Source: Oscillospiraceae bacterium (GTDB lineage: Bacteria; Bacillota; Clostridia; Oscillospirales; Acutalibacteraceae). From it: 33,318 nt of DNA. The stretch covers positions 1-33,318 of the forward strand of contig WRBQ01000024.1 in the NCBI GenBank assembly GCA_009784445.1. The letters run 5' to 3'. The notes beneath the pieces are model-generated. The model had not been told where the DNA came from, did no database searches, and saw only the letters and a list, made by a program, of their open reading frames with translations. Position numbers and translations under genes: made by a program. Positions 8,144 to 16,830 of this stretch are shown here, in pieces. How positions within the stretch are numbered: the first letter of the stretch is position 1; every line of letters begins with the position of its first letter.

Positions 8144-8842
8144 ATGCGGAAGATTTTGTTTATTCTAGTATTGCTGCTGGTGTTTTATGTGCCTGCGTCG
8201 GCGCAGGGCAGCGTTGCACTGACCTTTGACGATGGCCCAAGCAACGTAACCACACATATTTTGGATGCACTGGAAGAGGTTGACGGCCACGGCACGTTCT
8301 TTGTGCTGGGCAACCGCTGTGAGAATTATCCTAAGATTTTGCGACGCATGGTGCGGCGTGGGCACGAAATTGGCGGGCACTCATGGGGGCATGCGCGGCT
8401 AACGCAACTGGGGGCCTCCGCCTTGTGCGACGATTTGCAGCGCACAGCCCAAGCCATTGAGCAGCACAGCGGCCAGCCGCCCACCCTGCTGCGCCCGCCT
8501 TATGGGTCGATTAACCCGCGCTTGCGTTTGCATGCAGGGCTGCCCATCATTCATTGGAGCGTTGACACGCAAGACTGGAAGCACTGCGATCAGCATTGCC
8601 CCAGACGGGACGAGCAACAATGTGCACGTGAAGTTGAAAAAATGGTAGACAATGTGTTGGCTAATCTGCAAGATGGTGATATCATCCTCATGCACGATAT
8701 TTTTGGCTTTACGCAGCAGGCTGCCTTGCGGCTAATTGAACAACTGCATGCGCAGGGCTGGCAGATGCTGACGGTGAGCGAATTGTTTGCGCAGCGTGGC
8801 ATTGAATTACAGCCCGGGCAAGTATATTACCACACAAGATAA
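8144..8842 (+). CDS. Secreted polysaccharide deacetylase (NodB/CE4 family)
   Basis: A 232-residue protein with an N-terminal signal peptide (about residues 1-20, cleavage near SAQ) followed directly by a NodB homology domain. CE4 motifs are in order: TFDDG (27-31), HSWGH (79-83, metal-binding histidines), RPPYG (117-121), a D-x-x-D-W segment near 141-144, and LMHD (182-185, catalytic His). The family deacetylates N-acetyl sugars of peptidoglycan, chitin or exopolysaccharide. Signal peptide and size point to cell-wall modification outside the membrane. A small Cys/His-rich insertion (HCDQHCPRRDEQQC) precedes the last motif and is unusual. It stands alone with a terminator behind it. Confidence 0.93.
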   Translation: MRKILFILVLLLVFYVPASAQGSVALTFDDGPSNVTTHILDALEEVDGHGTFFVLGNRCENYPKILRRMVRRGHEIGGHSWGHARLTQLGASALCDDLQRTAQAIEQHSGQPPTLLRPPYGSINPRLRLHAGLPIIHWSVDTQDWKHCDQHCPRRDEQQCAREVEKMVDNVLANLQDGDIILMHDIFGFTQQAALRLIEQLHAQGWQMLTVSELFAQRGIELQPGQVYYHTR

Positions 8843-8846
8843 AATT

Positions 8847-8880
8847 CGAGGGCGGATGTGAAATCCGCCCTCGTGTGATT
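8847..8880. terminator. Bidirectional intrinsic terminator
   Basis: An 11-bp perfect stem (8847-8857 with 8863-8873, rich in GGGCGG/CCGCCC) and a 5-nt loop are followed by TGTGATTTTAT. It lies between the deacetylase (plus) and the convergent membrane protein gene (minus). Confidence 0.88.
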
Positions 8881-9720
8881 TTATTCGTCTTCGCTTGGTG
8901 TTTCGTCAAAGCTCATGTCTTCATCGGGCAAATCGGGGGTTTCGCTGGGGGTGTCTGCGTCGTCAAAGGACATTTCTTCGTCGGGCAACTCTTGTTCGGT
9001 TGTGTTTTGCTCTGGTTGCGCTGCTGAGTAGTCTTGCACCGGCTCGGACTGCACGTAATTGTCGTCGTGCCACAAATTCACCGCTTGGGCGGCGGCAGTT
9101 TCACGCTTGCCGCGCAGTAGCAAAAACACAACCACCGCAACAGCCAGCAACAGCACCACTGCTGCTGCAACAATAAGCAGCCAGTTATATCTAAACGGTG
9201 TGCCAATCAAGCCAACATACTCATAGCCAGAGAAAACTCGTTCCATGCCGGGTTCGATGAAGCCTTCTTCGTTGTCGTTAATGTCTTCATCAATGCTGTC
9301 GATCATGTTGTTGAGATAAAGCCAGTGCACGCAGATATCTAGGCCTGCGCATTCATAACATACCCAGTCGCGGCTAATGACATCGCCGCCTTCATAGTGG
9401 AAGAAGGTGTCGTGCGGCCGCCAAGGAATGTGGTTAGGTTGTGTGCGCTGTGGCCGATTGGTAAATTGCGGCGGCGCAGTGGTAGGCGGCGGCGTGGGGT
9501 TGCCGTCTGCGTCAGTGCCTGCCCACACGGTTGTTGTGGTGGTTTCGGTTGTGGTATAATCCGAATAGTCAAAATTAGTTGTGTTGTGCACAATTTGGTT
9601 GTCCCAGTCATCCCAAGGCACATCATCGTCTGCGTCCAACAAAGCCGACGCCGAATAGGCATAGCCCATGGCCGCCAGCATGATTAGCGCAATGAATAGC
9701 GCAAGTGCTTTCTTTTTCAT
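8881..9720 (-). CDS. Type I membrane protein with acidic cytoplasmic tail, unknown function
   Basis: 279 residues. An N-terminal signal peptide (MKKKALALFIALIMLAAMGYAYS, about 1-26) precedes an extracellular part with a Thr/Pro-rich linker (residues 55-95) and a small cysteine group (CYECAGLDIC, 121-130). A single transmembrane helix (about 180-203) is followed by basic RGKR and a cytoplasmic tail that is strongly acidic and carries two copies of LPDE(E/D)MSFD. ATG 9720 is preferred because GGGAGGT (9727-9733) is 6 nt upstream; the frame further upstream is spurious. It follows the SPFH/zinc-ribbon gene by 85 nt on the same strand, suggesting a shared membrane-associated function. No family recognised. 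Confidence 0.78.
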   Translation of the reverse strand: MKKKALALFIALIMLAAMGYAYSASALLDADDDVPWDDWDNQIVHNTTNFDYSDYTTTETTTTTVWAGTDADGNPTPPPTTAPPQFTNRPQRTQPNHIPWRPHDTFFHYEGGDVISRDWVCYECAGLDICVHWLYLNNMIDSIDEDINDNEEGFIEPGMERVFSGYEYVGLIGTPFRYNWLLIVAAAVVLLLAVAVVVFLLLRGKRETAAAQAVNLWHDDNYVQSEPVQDYSAAQPEQNTTEQELPDEEMSFDDADTPSETPDLPDEDMSFDETPSEDE

Positions 9721-9805
9721 AACCATACCTCCCTTTACCCCTTTGTCGTTTGTGTGGGCAAAAATCCTCACCACCTGCGGTGGAGCTTGGTTGCTTCGTG
9801 TGCTC

Positions 9806-11161
9806 TTATTGCGCAAACGATTGCCCACATTCTGGGCAGAAGCGCGGTGCCACGCCATCGGCGGGTTGCCAATTGCAGCTTGCACATTGCGCAGGCGCCG
9901 GGCGTGCATTGCCGCATTCGTGGCAGAATCTGCCTTGGTTGTTTTCGCCACAAGCACAGGCCCAGCCGTTGCCATCTTGTGCAGTTGCTTGCGGTGGTGC
10001 CGCCACGGGTTTGCCGCTGCCGCATTCGTGGCAAAAACGACCATAGCTCGTTACGCCACATGCGCATGCCCAGCCATCATCTCTCACCACCTGCGGTGGG
10101 GCTCCGGCACTATTCTGGCCTGCGGGAAATTGCTGTTGTTGCTGTTGCTGCATTTGGAACAGCTGCTGGGCGTTCACGCCGCCGCCAGCCTGTTGCGCCA
10201 TGCCAAGACCCATAAAGCCCATCATCGCGCCGCCTTCGTTGGCTGCGGCACCGCGCATGGCATCTGCCTGCGCCATGGTGAGGGCTGCGGCGGCCATGCC
10301 GGGGTCACGCATCACAGCTTTGCGTTGCAGCTGCTTAATCATCTCTTCGTCTTCGGGCGGGGCCGAAACGGAGTTCATGCCAAAGGAAAACACTGCGAAG
10401 CCGCGTTTTTGCGTCCAGCGATCACTGAGGATTTCGTTGAGCGCTTCGGTGATTTCGGTGGTGTGGCCGGGCAGTGCGCTGTAGCGAATGCCCATGGCCG
10501 AAATGCGCGCAAAAGCAGGTTGCAGTGCGGTGAGCAGCTCGGTGCGCAGCATGCTGTCGATTTCGCCGCGGTTATATTGCGTGGTGACGTTGCCAGCCAC
10601 GTTGGTGTAGAAAACGATGGGATCTACGATGCGATAGCTGAACTCGCCGTTGGTGCGGATGGAAATGTCGATGTCCAGGCCGATGTTTTGGTCTACCACA
10701 CGAAATGGCACGGGGTTAACGGTGCCATACTTGTTGCCGGGAATCTCGCGCGTGTTGATGTAGTACACACGTTGCTCTTTGGGAATTTCGCCGCCAAAGG
10801 TGAAGCGGCGGCCAATTTGTTGGAAAGTGCTGACCAAGCCTTTGCCCAGTCCGCCATACATAATGCTGGCTTCGGTGCCGCTGTCATAGATGAACTCGCC
10901 GGGTTCGGCACACAGTTCGGTCACGCGGCCTTGGTCGGTGATAATCATGCATTGGCCGTCGGCCACGGCCACAATTGAGCCGTTGGTGATGACGTTGTCG
11001 CTGCCTTGGTTGCGGCCGCGTTCGGTGTTGCGTTTTTGCCCGCGAATCATCAGCACATCGGCTGGCAGGGCATCGGCGTAGAAAAACTCGCGAAACATTT
11101 CGTCGCGCACGCCGGCGGCGGAGCTACGCAGTGAACCCACCGCTTGTCTAATCAGTCCCAT
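9806..11161 (-). CDS. SPFH-domain protein with C-terminal zinc ribbons (YdjI-like)
   Basis: A 451-residue protein. Residues about 20-290 form an SPFH/band-7-like domain of the type once annotated as 'virion core protein', best known as Bacillus YdjI, which is linked to PspA-type membrane stress modules. A Gln-rich low-complexity linker follows (QMQQQQQQQ). The C-terminus has three zinc-ribbon-like units: CACG...CHECG, CACG...CHECG and CASC...CPECG. There is no obvious transmembrane helix, so membrane recruitment is probably by oligomerisation or a partner. RBS GGAGAG precedes ATG 11161. Its promoter lies in a duplicated sequence (11213-11243). The neighbouring membrane protein at 8881-9720 is a candidate partner. 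Confidence 0.88.
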   Translation of the reverse strand: MGLIRQAVGSLRSSAAGVRDEMFREFFYADALPADVLMIRGQKRNTERGRNQGSDNVITNGSIVAVADGQCMIITDQGRVTELCAEPGEFIYDSGTEASIMYGGLGKGLVSTFQQIGRRFTFGGEIPKEQRVYYINTREIPGNKYGTVNPVPFRVVDQNIGLDIDISIRTNGEFSYRIVDPIVFYTNVAGNVTTQYNRGEIDSMLRTELLTALQPAFARISAMGIRYSALPGHTTEITEALNEILSDRWTQKRGFAVFSFGMNSVSAPPEDEEMIKQLQRKAVMRDPGMAAAALTMAQADAMRGAAANEGGAMMGFMGLGMAQQAGGGVNAQQLFQMQQQQQQQFPAGQNSAGAPPQVVRDDGWACACGVTSYGRFCHECGSGKPVAAPPQATAQDGNGWACACGENNQGRFCHECGNARPAPAQCASCNWQPADGVAPRFCPECGQSFAQ

Positions 11162-11199
11162 AAAAATCTCTCCTTCACTGGTTGAATTGTATTGGATAT

Positions 11200-11229
11200 A
11201 TTATAGCATAGTTTCCCCTGCTGCGTCAA
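11200..11229 (-). promoter_or_regulatory. Promoter of the SPFH/zinc-ribbon gene
   Basis: Minus-strand TTGACG (11224-11229) and TATAAT (11200-11205) with an 18-nt spacer. The -35 half is in the copy of the 31-bp direct repeat shared with the end of mfd. Confidence 0.78.
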
Positions 11230-11243
11230 GTGCTTTTCGCAAC
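11213..11243. repeat. 31-bp direct repeat, copy 1 (second copy 11818-11848)
   Basis: 28 of 31 positions match the copy at 11818-11848, including an uninterrupted 20-nt run (GCGTCAAGTGCTTTTCGCAA) that continues one more C. The offset is 605 bp. Copy 1 overlaps the 3' end of the HEPN-like gene and supplies the -35 box of the SPFH gene. Confidence 0.88.
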
Positions 11244-11765
11244 AAACGCATTAACGTACTCATTTAGCGCTTGCGCAAAAGCACCAAACATACCATCCAC
11301 AGCGTGGTATTTATCAGGTAAACGCAGTGTACAATTAGTATATTTTGTAGATATAGTATCGTCGCCCCATACGCAGCTCCTGCTTGTTGGCGTTGATTTA
11401 GGGCTTGCTTCAAAAATGTAACGCCAATCAACAAATAAATTTCGATGCCTGCAAAGCGTACATTGCAATTTGACTTTTGCATCGGCTTGGGATGTCGTTA
11501 CAACCATACCTATAAATGAGGCATCATATTTTTTTGCCAACAAGTCGAGAAAATCAGATTCATTTATATACTGAAGAGCTTGGTTGTAGAGTGCTTCCAA
11601 ATCATGCCCTCTTTGGTAGCTTCCAGTTTTGTGCTTCAAAATCGTTTTGAGGTACAACTCACATGCAAACGCCATATTCACAAAGTTCGGGACATAGGTT
11701 TGGCTATTTTTGCTTATGACTAGGAATTGGTTTGCCATCCGTAGCATTTCACTAGTGTTGTTCAT
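11226..11765 (-). CDS. HEPN-like domain protein
   Basis: 179 residues. The N-terminal half is an all-helical segment with FVNMAFACELYLKTILKHK...RGHDLEALYNQ, the layout of HEPN-type nucleotide/RNA-associated domains. The RGH tripeptide sits where some HEPN proteins have part of their RNase motif, but a full Rx4-6H is not convincing. ATG 11765 follows AAGGAGGGC. The gene lies between two copies of a 31-bp repeat derived from the mfd terminus, and its last codons (VAKST-stop) are read from that repeat in a different frame from mfd. No nucleotidyltransferase (MNT) partner is adjacent, so a HEPN/MNT toxin pair is not supported. Likely a recent insertion. Confidence 0.65.
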   Translation of the reverse strand: MNNTSEMLRMANQFLVISKNSQTYVPNFVNMAFACELYLKTILKHKTGSYQRGHDLEALYNQALQYINESDFLDLLAKKYDASFIGMVVTTSQADAKVKLQCTLCRHRNLFVDWRYIFEASPKSTPTSRSCVWGDDTISTKYTNCTLRLPDKYHAVDGMFGAFAQALNEYVNAFVAKST

Positions 11766-11804
11766 ATGCCCTCCTTGTTTGCTTTTACTAATTTGCATTT
11801 TCGA

Positions 11805-11834
11805 ATCATACCACAAAATCCCCCGCCGCGTCAA
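11805..11834 (-). promoter_or_regulatory. Promoter of the HEPN-like gene inside the mfd terminus
   Basis: Minus-strand TTGACG (11829-11834) and TATGAT (11805-11810) with an 18-nt spacer, the same spacing as the promoter at 11200-11229. The TATGAT overlaps the mfd stop codon. Confidence 0.65.
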
Positions 11835-14800
11835 GTGCTTTTCGCAACGTGCGCAGCAAACTCTCGTTTTTCGTGAGTTTGATGGCAATGAATGGCTTGC
11901 CCGCACCGGCGTTGACTGCCACACGCCCGGGCATCACTTCGCTCATGGCGTGAATGTGCTGCATGTTCAGCTGCTCGATGAACAGCATGGCGCGCTCGCC
12001 GCTGGTGCCCACTTCGTAGATGCCGCACTTGGCCGCTGCCGCACGCACTAGGGCGATGTCCACTAGGCCCAGCACGGGCGCGGGCGGTTCGCCAAAGCGG
12101 TCGATGAGTTCATCCACAACGTCGTCAGCGTCATCAGGGCTGCGAATTTCCGCAATGCGGCGGTAAATGCCCAGCCGGTGGCGCAGCTCGTGGATGTAAC
12201 TTTCGGGGATGTGCGCATCGATGGGCAGGTCAATCTTTGTATCTTTCATGCTTGATGGTAGCTCATCCCTTGACTCGCCGCCTGCTTTTTCTTCGGCGAC
12301 AGCTTCGCTTAGCATTTCCATAAATAGGTCATAGCCGATGGCTTCCATGTGTCCGCTTTGCTGTGCACCCAACAGGCTGCCCGCGCCGCGCAGTTCAAGG
12401 TCGCGCATAGCGATTTGAAAGCCCGCGCCAAATTCGGTGTATTCGCGGATGGCTTGCAGGCGGTGCTGTGCGATTTCCGTCAGTTCGCGGCCGGGTTGAT
12501 AAGTGAGATAGGCACTGGCGCGCCGAGTGCTGCGGCCTACCCTGCCCCGGATTTGGTGCAGCTGGGCAAGACCCATGCGGTCAGCGTTCTCTATAATCAG
12601 CGTATTCACGTTGGGCACGTCTATGCCGGTTTCGATGATGGTGGTGCAGACGAGAATGTCGATTTCGCCTTCTAGCTGGCGGCGCCAAATGTCGCTGAGC
12701 TGTTCTTCGTCCATCTGTCCGTGTGCGATTTCCACGCGGGCTTCGGGCAGGTGCTCTTTGATTTGCGCGGCACGGCGTTCGATGGATTCCACGCGGTTGT
12801 GCAGGTAGTAGACCTGCCCGCTGCGGCGCAGTTCGCGCTGCATAGCCTGTGCCAGCAGTGCCATGTCGTGTTCCATCACATAGGTTTGAATGGGGGTGCG
12901 GTCTTGCGGGGCTTCTTCCAGTACGCTCATGTCACGAATGTCGCTTAACGCCATGTTGAGCGTGCGCGGAATGGGCGTGGCGGTGAGTGTGAGTACATCC
13001 ACAGTGGGATAACGCTCTTTGAGTTTTTCTTTTTGTGCCACGCCAAAGCGCTGCTCTTCGTCCACGATGATGAGCCCAAGGTCGCGGAACTCCAGCTGTT
13101 TGTTTAGCAGACGGTGTGTGCCCACGACGATGTCAATGCTGCCGCGCTTGAGCCCGGCGGTGATGCGCTTGGTGTCGTTTGCGCTCACAAAGCGGCTGAG
13201 CATGGCGCACTCCAGTGGGAAGCCCTCGAAGCGGCGCTGGATGGTTTGCATGTGTTGATAGGCCAAAATGGTTGTGGGCACGAGAATGGCGCATTGCTTG
13301 CCCTCGGCGGCGCATTTGAAGGCGGCACGCAGGGCAACTTCAGTTTTGCCAAAGCCCACGTCGCCGCACAGCAGGCGATCCATGGGCACAGAGCGTTGCA
13401 TGTCTTGCTTGATTTCGTCGATGCAGCGCAGTTGGTCGGCGGTTTCGTCAAAGGCAAAGCGGCGTTCAAAGTCGCTTTGCATGTCGATGTCTGCGCCAAA
13501 GGCGTGGCCCTTCACGCGCATGCGCTCAGCGTAAAGCGCGGTGAGCTCTTTGGCCAAGTCTTTCACGGCGGCGCTAGCGCGGCTGGTGGATTTCTTCCAC
13601 TCGGCACCACCAAGCCGGTTGAGTTTAACCGTGCCGTCTTGCCGTGGGCCAACATAACGCGTAACTTGGTCAAGCTGCGTCACAGGCAGATAAAGCATGT
13701 CGCCTTTGTTGTAGCGAATCTGGATGTAGTCTTTGTCCACCCCACCGGCTGCCACGGTGTTGATGCCCTCGAACATGCCCACACCATGCGTGCGGTGCAC
13801 CACGTAGTCGCCTTGACGCAGTTCGCCTAGGCTATTGAAGGCATGCTTGGCCTTGGCTTTTTTCACCTTGCGTGCGGTGGCTTGGCGGCGTGTTTGGCTA
13901 AAGGTGATGAGCAGCGCTTTTTCGTGGGGATATTCCGCCCCGGCAGACAGCGTGCCCGGCATGCAGGTGATGATGCCGCGCGGCATGGTTGCGGGCGGCA
14001 CCGGGCAATATAACGCGCTGTGACCCTCGGCTTGCAAGTCGCCGGCGAGGGTGCTGGCAGCTTTTTCGGTGCCCGCAAACACCACACAAGCGTAGTCGCT
14101 TTTTAAGTGTGCGACGTCTTCGGTGAGTTGGTCCAGCAGACCATTCCAAGTGCCAGTTTGGCGCGCGGTGAAGGTGACGAGGTCTTTCACGGGTGTGTCA
14201 AAGCTGCCGCGCGGCAGGTTATCCATGTAGATCACGCCGCGTTGGCGGGCAAGCTCAAGCAGCTCAGGCCAGCGTAGTGCAAAGCGATCTAGGCCAGCGC
14301 TGAGGGTGCCTTCTTCCACTAGGCCGCGCAAATCTTCCAGCCAAAGTTTATCTGCCGCTTGTGCGCGCTGCGCGATATTAAAGCTTTCACCAAACAGCAC
14401 TAGGCCGCCCGGTTCGAGATAATCCATCACGGTGCAGGCCTGTGGGTAAATCAGCGGCAGGTAGCGATCAATCGACTTGGGCAAAATGCCGCTTTCGAGC
14501 AGTGCGATGTCGCCCTGCAGCGATTGCTTCATCTTGGCCGCTCCCCTGCCCTTGACCCTAGGGAGAAAATCCTGCACCAATGCAAGCAACTGCGCTGCAC
14601 TTTCGGGCACAATTTCATTGGCGGGGATGATGCGTAGTTGCTCCATGGCATCTTGGCGGCGTTGGGTTTCGGGGTCAAAGGGCGCGATGGTATCAACAGT
14701 TTCGCCCCAGAACTCCACACGCACGGGCAAGTCACGTTGAGGCGGAAAGACATCTATGATGCCGCCGCGCTGCGCAAACTGCCCGGGACCATCCACTTGT

Positions 14801-15291
14801 GCTGCGCGGGTGAAGCCTGCACCAAGCAGCCGTGTCACCAGAGTTTCTACGGAAATTTCGTCGCTCGGCGCAAGGGTAAAGCTATTTTGTCTTAGGATAT
14901 CCGGCGGCACGGTGAGTTGCATGGCTGCTTCAACTGAGCAAGTTAAGATATCGCAGCGACCTTCAAGCATGCTGTCTAATGCGTTGAGTCGTGCATGTTC
15001 GAACTCACGTGATCTGCTTTCGCTGGGACGCAGGGCGAGGTCTCGCGCGGGGTAGAACACCACGTTTGCGCCAAAGGCTTGTAAGTCATCTCGCAGGCGT
15101 GTGGCGGAGGATTCGTCAGGTGTGACGACAATGGCGCGACGCGGCAAAGTCTCGCACAGCGCGGCAATCACGTGTGCTTTATGCACTGGCGAAAGCCCCA
15201 AAACACCCATGGGCAGCCTGTGCCCATGGATGTTCTTGAGGATGCTATTGAATTCAGGGGAATCCTGCCATAACGATGCAAAACAGGACAT
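11806..15291 (-). CDS. mfd: Transcription-repair coupling factor
   Basis: A 1161-residue SF2 translocase that pushes stalled RNA polymerase off DNA lesions and recruits UvrA. Regions in order: an N-terminal UvrB-homology part; the RNAP-interacting domain (RQGDYVVHRTHGVGMFEG, then DMLYLPVTQLD); Walker A GDVGFGKTEVAL (about residue 645); DEEQRFG (about 741); TATPIPRTLNMAL; the helicase C-lobe with ETGIDVPNVNTLIIENAD and QIRGRVGR; and a C-terminal TRCF D7 domain. Length and motifs are complete. It starts 3 nt after the stomatin-like gene stops, so nfeD-stomatin-mfd is probably one transcript. The 3' end carries one copy of the 31-bp repeat and a promoter for the next gene. Confidence 0.97.
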   Translation of the reverse strand: MSCFASLWQDSPEFNSILKNIHGHRLPMGVLGLSPVHKAHVIAALCETLPRRAIVVTPDESSATRLRDDLQAFGANVVFYPARDLALRPSESRSREFEHARLNALDSMLEGRCDILTCSVEAAMQLTVPPDILRQNSFTLAPSDEISVETLVTRLLGAGFTRAAQVDGPGQFAQRGGIIDVFPPQRDLPVRVEFWGETVDTIAPFDPETQRRQDAMEQLRIIPANEIVPESAAQLLALVQDFLPRVKGRGAAKMKQSLQGDIALLESGILPKSIDRYLPLIYPQACTVMDYLEPGGLVLFGESFNIAQRAQAADKLWLEDLRGLVEEGTLSAGLDRFALRWPELLELARQRGVIYMDNLPRGSFDTPVKDLVTFTARQTGTWNGLLDQLTEDVAHLKSDYACVVFAGTEKAASTLAGDLQAEGHSALYCPVPPATMPRGIITCMPGTLSAGAEYPHEKALLITFSQTRRQATARKVKKAKAKHAFNSLGELRQGDYVVHRTHGVGMFEGINTVAAGGVDKDYIQIRYNKGDMLYLPVTQLDQVTRYVGPRQDGTVKLNRLGGAEWKKSTSRASAAVKDLAKELTALYAERMRVKGHAFGADIDMQSDFERRFAFDETADQLRCIDEIKQDMQRSVPMDRLLCGDVGFGKTEVALRAAFKCAAEGKQCAILVPTTILAYQHMQTIQRRFEGFPLECAMLSRFVSANDTKRITAGLKRGSIDIVVGTHRLLNKQLEFRDLGLIIVDEEQRFGVAQKEKLKERYPTVDVLTLTATPIPRTLNMALSDIRDMSVLEEAPQDRTPIQTYVMEHDMALLAQAMQRELRRSGQVYYLHNRVESIERRAAQIKEHLPEARVEIAHGQMDEEQLSDIWRRQLEGEIDILVCTTIIETGIDVPNVNTLIIENADRMGLAQLHQIRGRVGRSTRRASAYLTYQPGRELTEIAQHRLQAIREYTEFGAGFQIAMRDLELRGAGSLLGAQQSGHMEAIGYDLFMEMLSEAVAEEKAGGESRDELPSSMKDTKIDLPIDAHIPESYIHELRHRLGIYRRIAEIRSPDDADDVVDELIDRFGEPPAPVLGLVDIALVRAAAAKCGIYEVGTSGERAMLFIEQLNMQHIHAMSEVMPGRVAVNAGAGKPFIAIKLTKNESLLRTLRKALDAAGDFVV
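11818..11848. repeat. 31-bp direct repeat, copy 2 (in mfd 3' end)
   Basis: Partner of 11213-11243. This copy is in frame in mfd and encodes part of its C-terminal LRKALDAAGD, so it is the likely ancestral copy. Confidence 0.88.
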
Positions 15292-15294
15292 GCA

Positions 15295-16236
15295 TTACTC
15301 CGATGCGATTACTTGGGTTAGGCCTTTGGCTAAGCCCGCAAGGCCTGCAATTTCGCTGGGAACGATGATTTTGGTGGCCTGCCCGTTGGCGGCAACCTCA
15401 AAGGCTTTCAGCGCCTCGATAGCAAGATATGCCTGGCCCGGATTGGCTTTGTTGATCATTTCAACGGCTTCGGCACGGGCTTCTTGCACCTGACGAATGG
15501 CTTCGGCCTCACCTTCTGCTTTGCGGATTTGGGCTTCTTTGTCGGCCTCGGCGCGCAAAATCATGGATTGCTTGATACCTTGTGCTTCGGTGATTTGACG
15601 CTCTTTTTCACCTTCAGCGATGAGGATTTTCGAGGCTTTTTCGCCTTCGGCACGCAGAATCAGCTCGCGGCGTTCACGCTCGGCGCGCATTTGTTTTTCC
15701 ATGGCCTCTTGAATGGCGCGCGGCGGGGTGATGGACTTCAACTCAACGCGGTTAACTTTGATGCCCCAAGGGTCGGTGGCTTCGTCGATGATGTTGCGGA
15801 TTTTGATGTTGATGTAGTCACGCGAGGTCAGCGTGTTGTCCAACTCCATTTCACCAACGATGTTGCGCAGCGTGGTGGCGGTGAGCTTTTCAATGGCCAG
15901 CAGCGGGCGCTCCACGCCGTAGGCGAAGAGCTTGGGGTCGGTGACTTGGAAAAACACGATGGTGTCAATCTGCATGGTGACATTGTCTTTGGTGATGACG
16001 GGATGCGGGGGAAAGTCGCCCACTTGCTCCATCAAGCTGACGGTGCGTGCGACTTTGTCGATAAACGGGCATTTCATGTGCAGGCCGCTTTGCCAGATGA
16101 CGTGAAAGCGCCCCATGCGTTCGATGATGACAGCTGTGCCTTGGCGCACGCTGCGGATGCTGCGCGCGATTTCGACGAGCAGAATGAAGGCCACGATGGA
16201 CAGGATGACAGTGATTGCAATGGCTCCTGGATGCAT
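15295..16236 (-). CDS. Stomatin/prohibitin-like SPFH membrane protein (QmcA/YbbK type)
   Basis: 313 residues. An N-terminal membrane anchor (about 1-25, AIAITVILSIVAFILLVEIA) is followed by a band-7 domain (VRQGTAVIIERMGRF... through ITPPRAIQEAMEKQM). A long Ala/Glu-rich coiled coil carries repeats of the form RAEGEKASKILIAEGEKERQI. This is the paraslipin class that pairs with NfeD proteins, and the nfeD-like gene lies just upstream. Such pairs organise membrane microdomains and are linked to membrane quality control. ATG 16236 has AAAGGAGAAC upstream; the frame starting at 16308 lacks an RBS. The stop is 3 nt before mfd. Confidence 0.93.
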   Translation of the reverse strand: MHPGAIAITVILSIVAFILLVEIARSIRSVRQGTAVIIERMGRFHVIWQSGLHMKCPFIDKVARTVSLMEQVGDFPPHPVITKDNVTMQIDTIVFFQVTDPKLFAYGVERPLLAIEKLTATTLRNIVGEMELDNTLTSRDYINIKIRNIIDEATDPWGIKVNRVELKSITPPRAIQEAMEKQMRAERERRELILRAEGEKASKILIAEGEKERQITEAQGIKQSMILRAEADKEAQIRKAEGEAEAIRQVQEARAEAVEMINKANPGQAYLAIEALKAFEVAANGQATKIIVPSEIAGLAGLAKGLTQVIASE

Positions 16237-16351
16237 AAGTAGTTCTCCTTTGTATGTTGTGATTTTTTTGTATGCATAAGCGCAGCACATTTGCACGACA
16301 AACCGCATGCGGTGAATGCGGCGGCCGCCGTTGTGCCTAATTTACGCTTTA

Positions 16352-16798
16352 TTACTCTGCGGTTTCCACATATAGCTTCACGCCCTCAATGGCTATGGTG
16401 CGCACGCTTGCACCTTTGGCAATTTCACTGCCGTCTTTGGTGCGGGCGGTCCACACTTGGCCAAGCACCTTCACTTGCCCGGTGCCTTTGACGTTATCGA
16501 TTTTCTCTAGCACCACGCCCGCTTGATCAACGTAGCGGTCGGCGTTGGTGGGTTCTTGCTTGCGCTGTATTTTCCGCACCAGTGGGCGTGTTGCCCCTAA
16601 TGCTGCGCCTGAAACCACAATGAAAAGCAAAATTTGCAGCCAAATGGGCGCACCCAGCAAGCTGGCTACCAGTGCTACCACAGCACCCAACGCAAACCAA
16701 ATGCTAAACAGCTGGAACGAAATGGCCTCTAAAATAATGCTGGCGATAAATAGCACTAGCCATATCACCCACATGTTGTTCATCAAAAAATCCATCAT
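16352..16798 (-). CDS. NfeD-like membrane protein
   Basis: 148 residues from ATG 16798. Three or so hydrophobic segments occupy residues 5-70 (WVIWLVLFIASIILEA, FALGAVVALVASLLGA, LQILLFIVVSGAALG). A C-terminal soluble OB-fold-like NfeD domain follows (GVVLEKIDNVKGTGQVKVLGQVW...). This is the short NfeD form without the ClpP-like protease. It is encoded upstream of its usual partner, the stomatin-like gene, across a 115-nt gap. ATG 16798 fits GGAGGT (16807-16812) best; ATGs at 16795 and 16804 are possible. Confidence 0.9.
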   Translation of the reverse strand: MMDFLMNNMWVIWLVLFIASIILEAISFQLFSIWFALGAVVALVASLLGAPIWLQILLFIVVSGAALGATRPLVRKIQRKQEPTNADRYVDQAGVVLEKIDNVKGTGQVKVLGQVWTARTKDGSEIAKGASVRTIAIEGVKLYVETAE

Positions 16799-16830
16799 GC
16801 ACATGCACCTCCACAAATTCTCATATATAT

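Noticed and set aside
9724-10044. Upstream extension of the membrane protein frame into the SPFH gene
   Set aside because: It is out of frame over zinc-ribbon coding sequence; the RBS and signal peptide fix the start at 9720.
9767-10099. 17-nt sequence CTCACCACCTGCGGTGG at 9767-9783 and 10083-10099
   Set aside because: One copy encodes a linker in the SPFH gene, the other lies just behind it. It looks like a local duplication or a weak hairpin, with no T-tract strong enough to call a terminator.
11226-11765. HEPN/MNT toxin-antitoxin module
   Set aside because: No nucleotidyltransferase gene is adjacent and a clear Rx4-6H motif is missing.
16237-16351. GC-rich inverted repeats between nfeD and the stomatin-like gene
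   Set aside because: Short palindromes (such as GCGGCCGC) without a T-tract or consistent long stem; no functional call supported.
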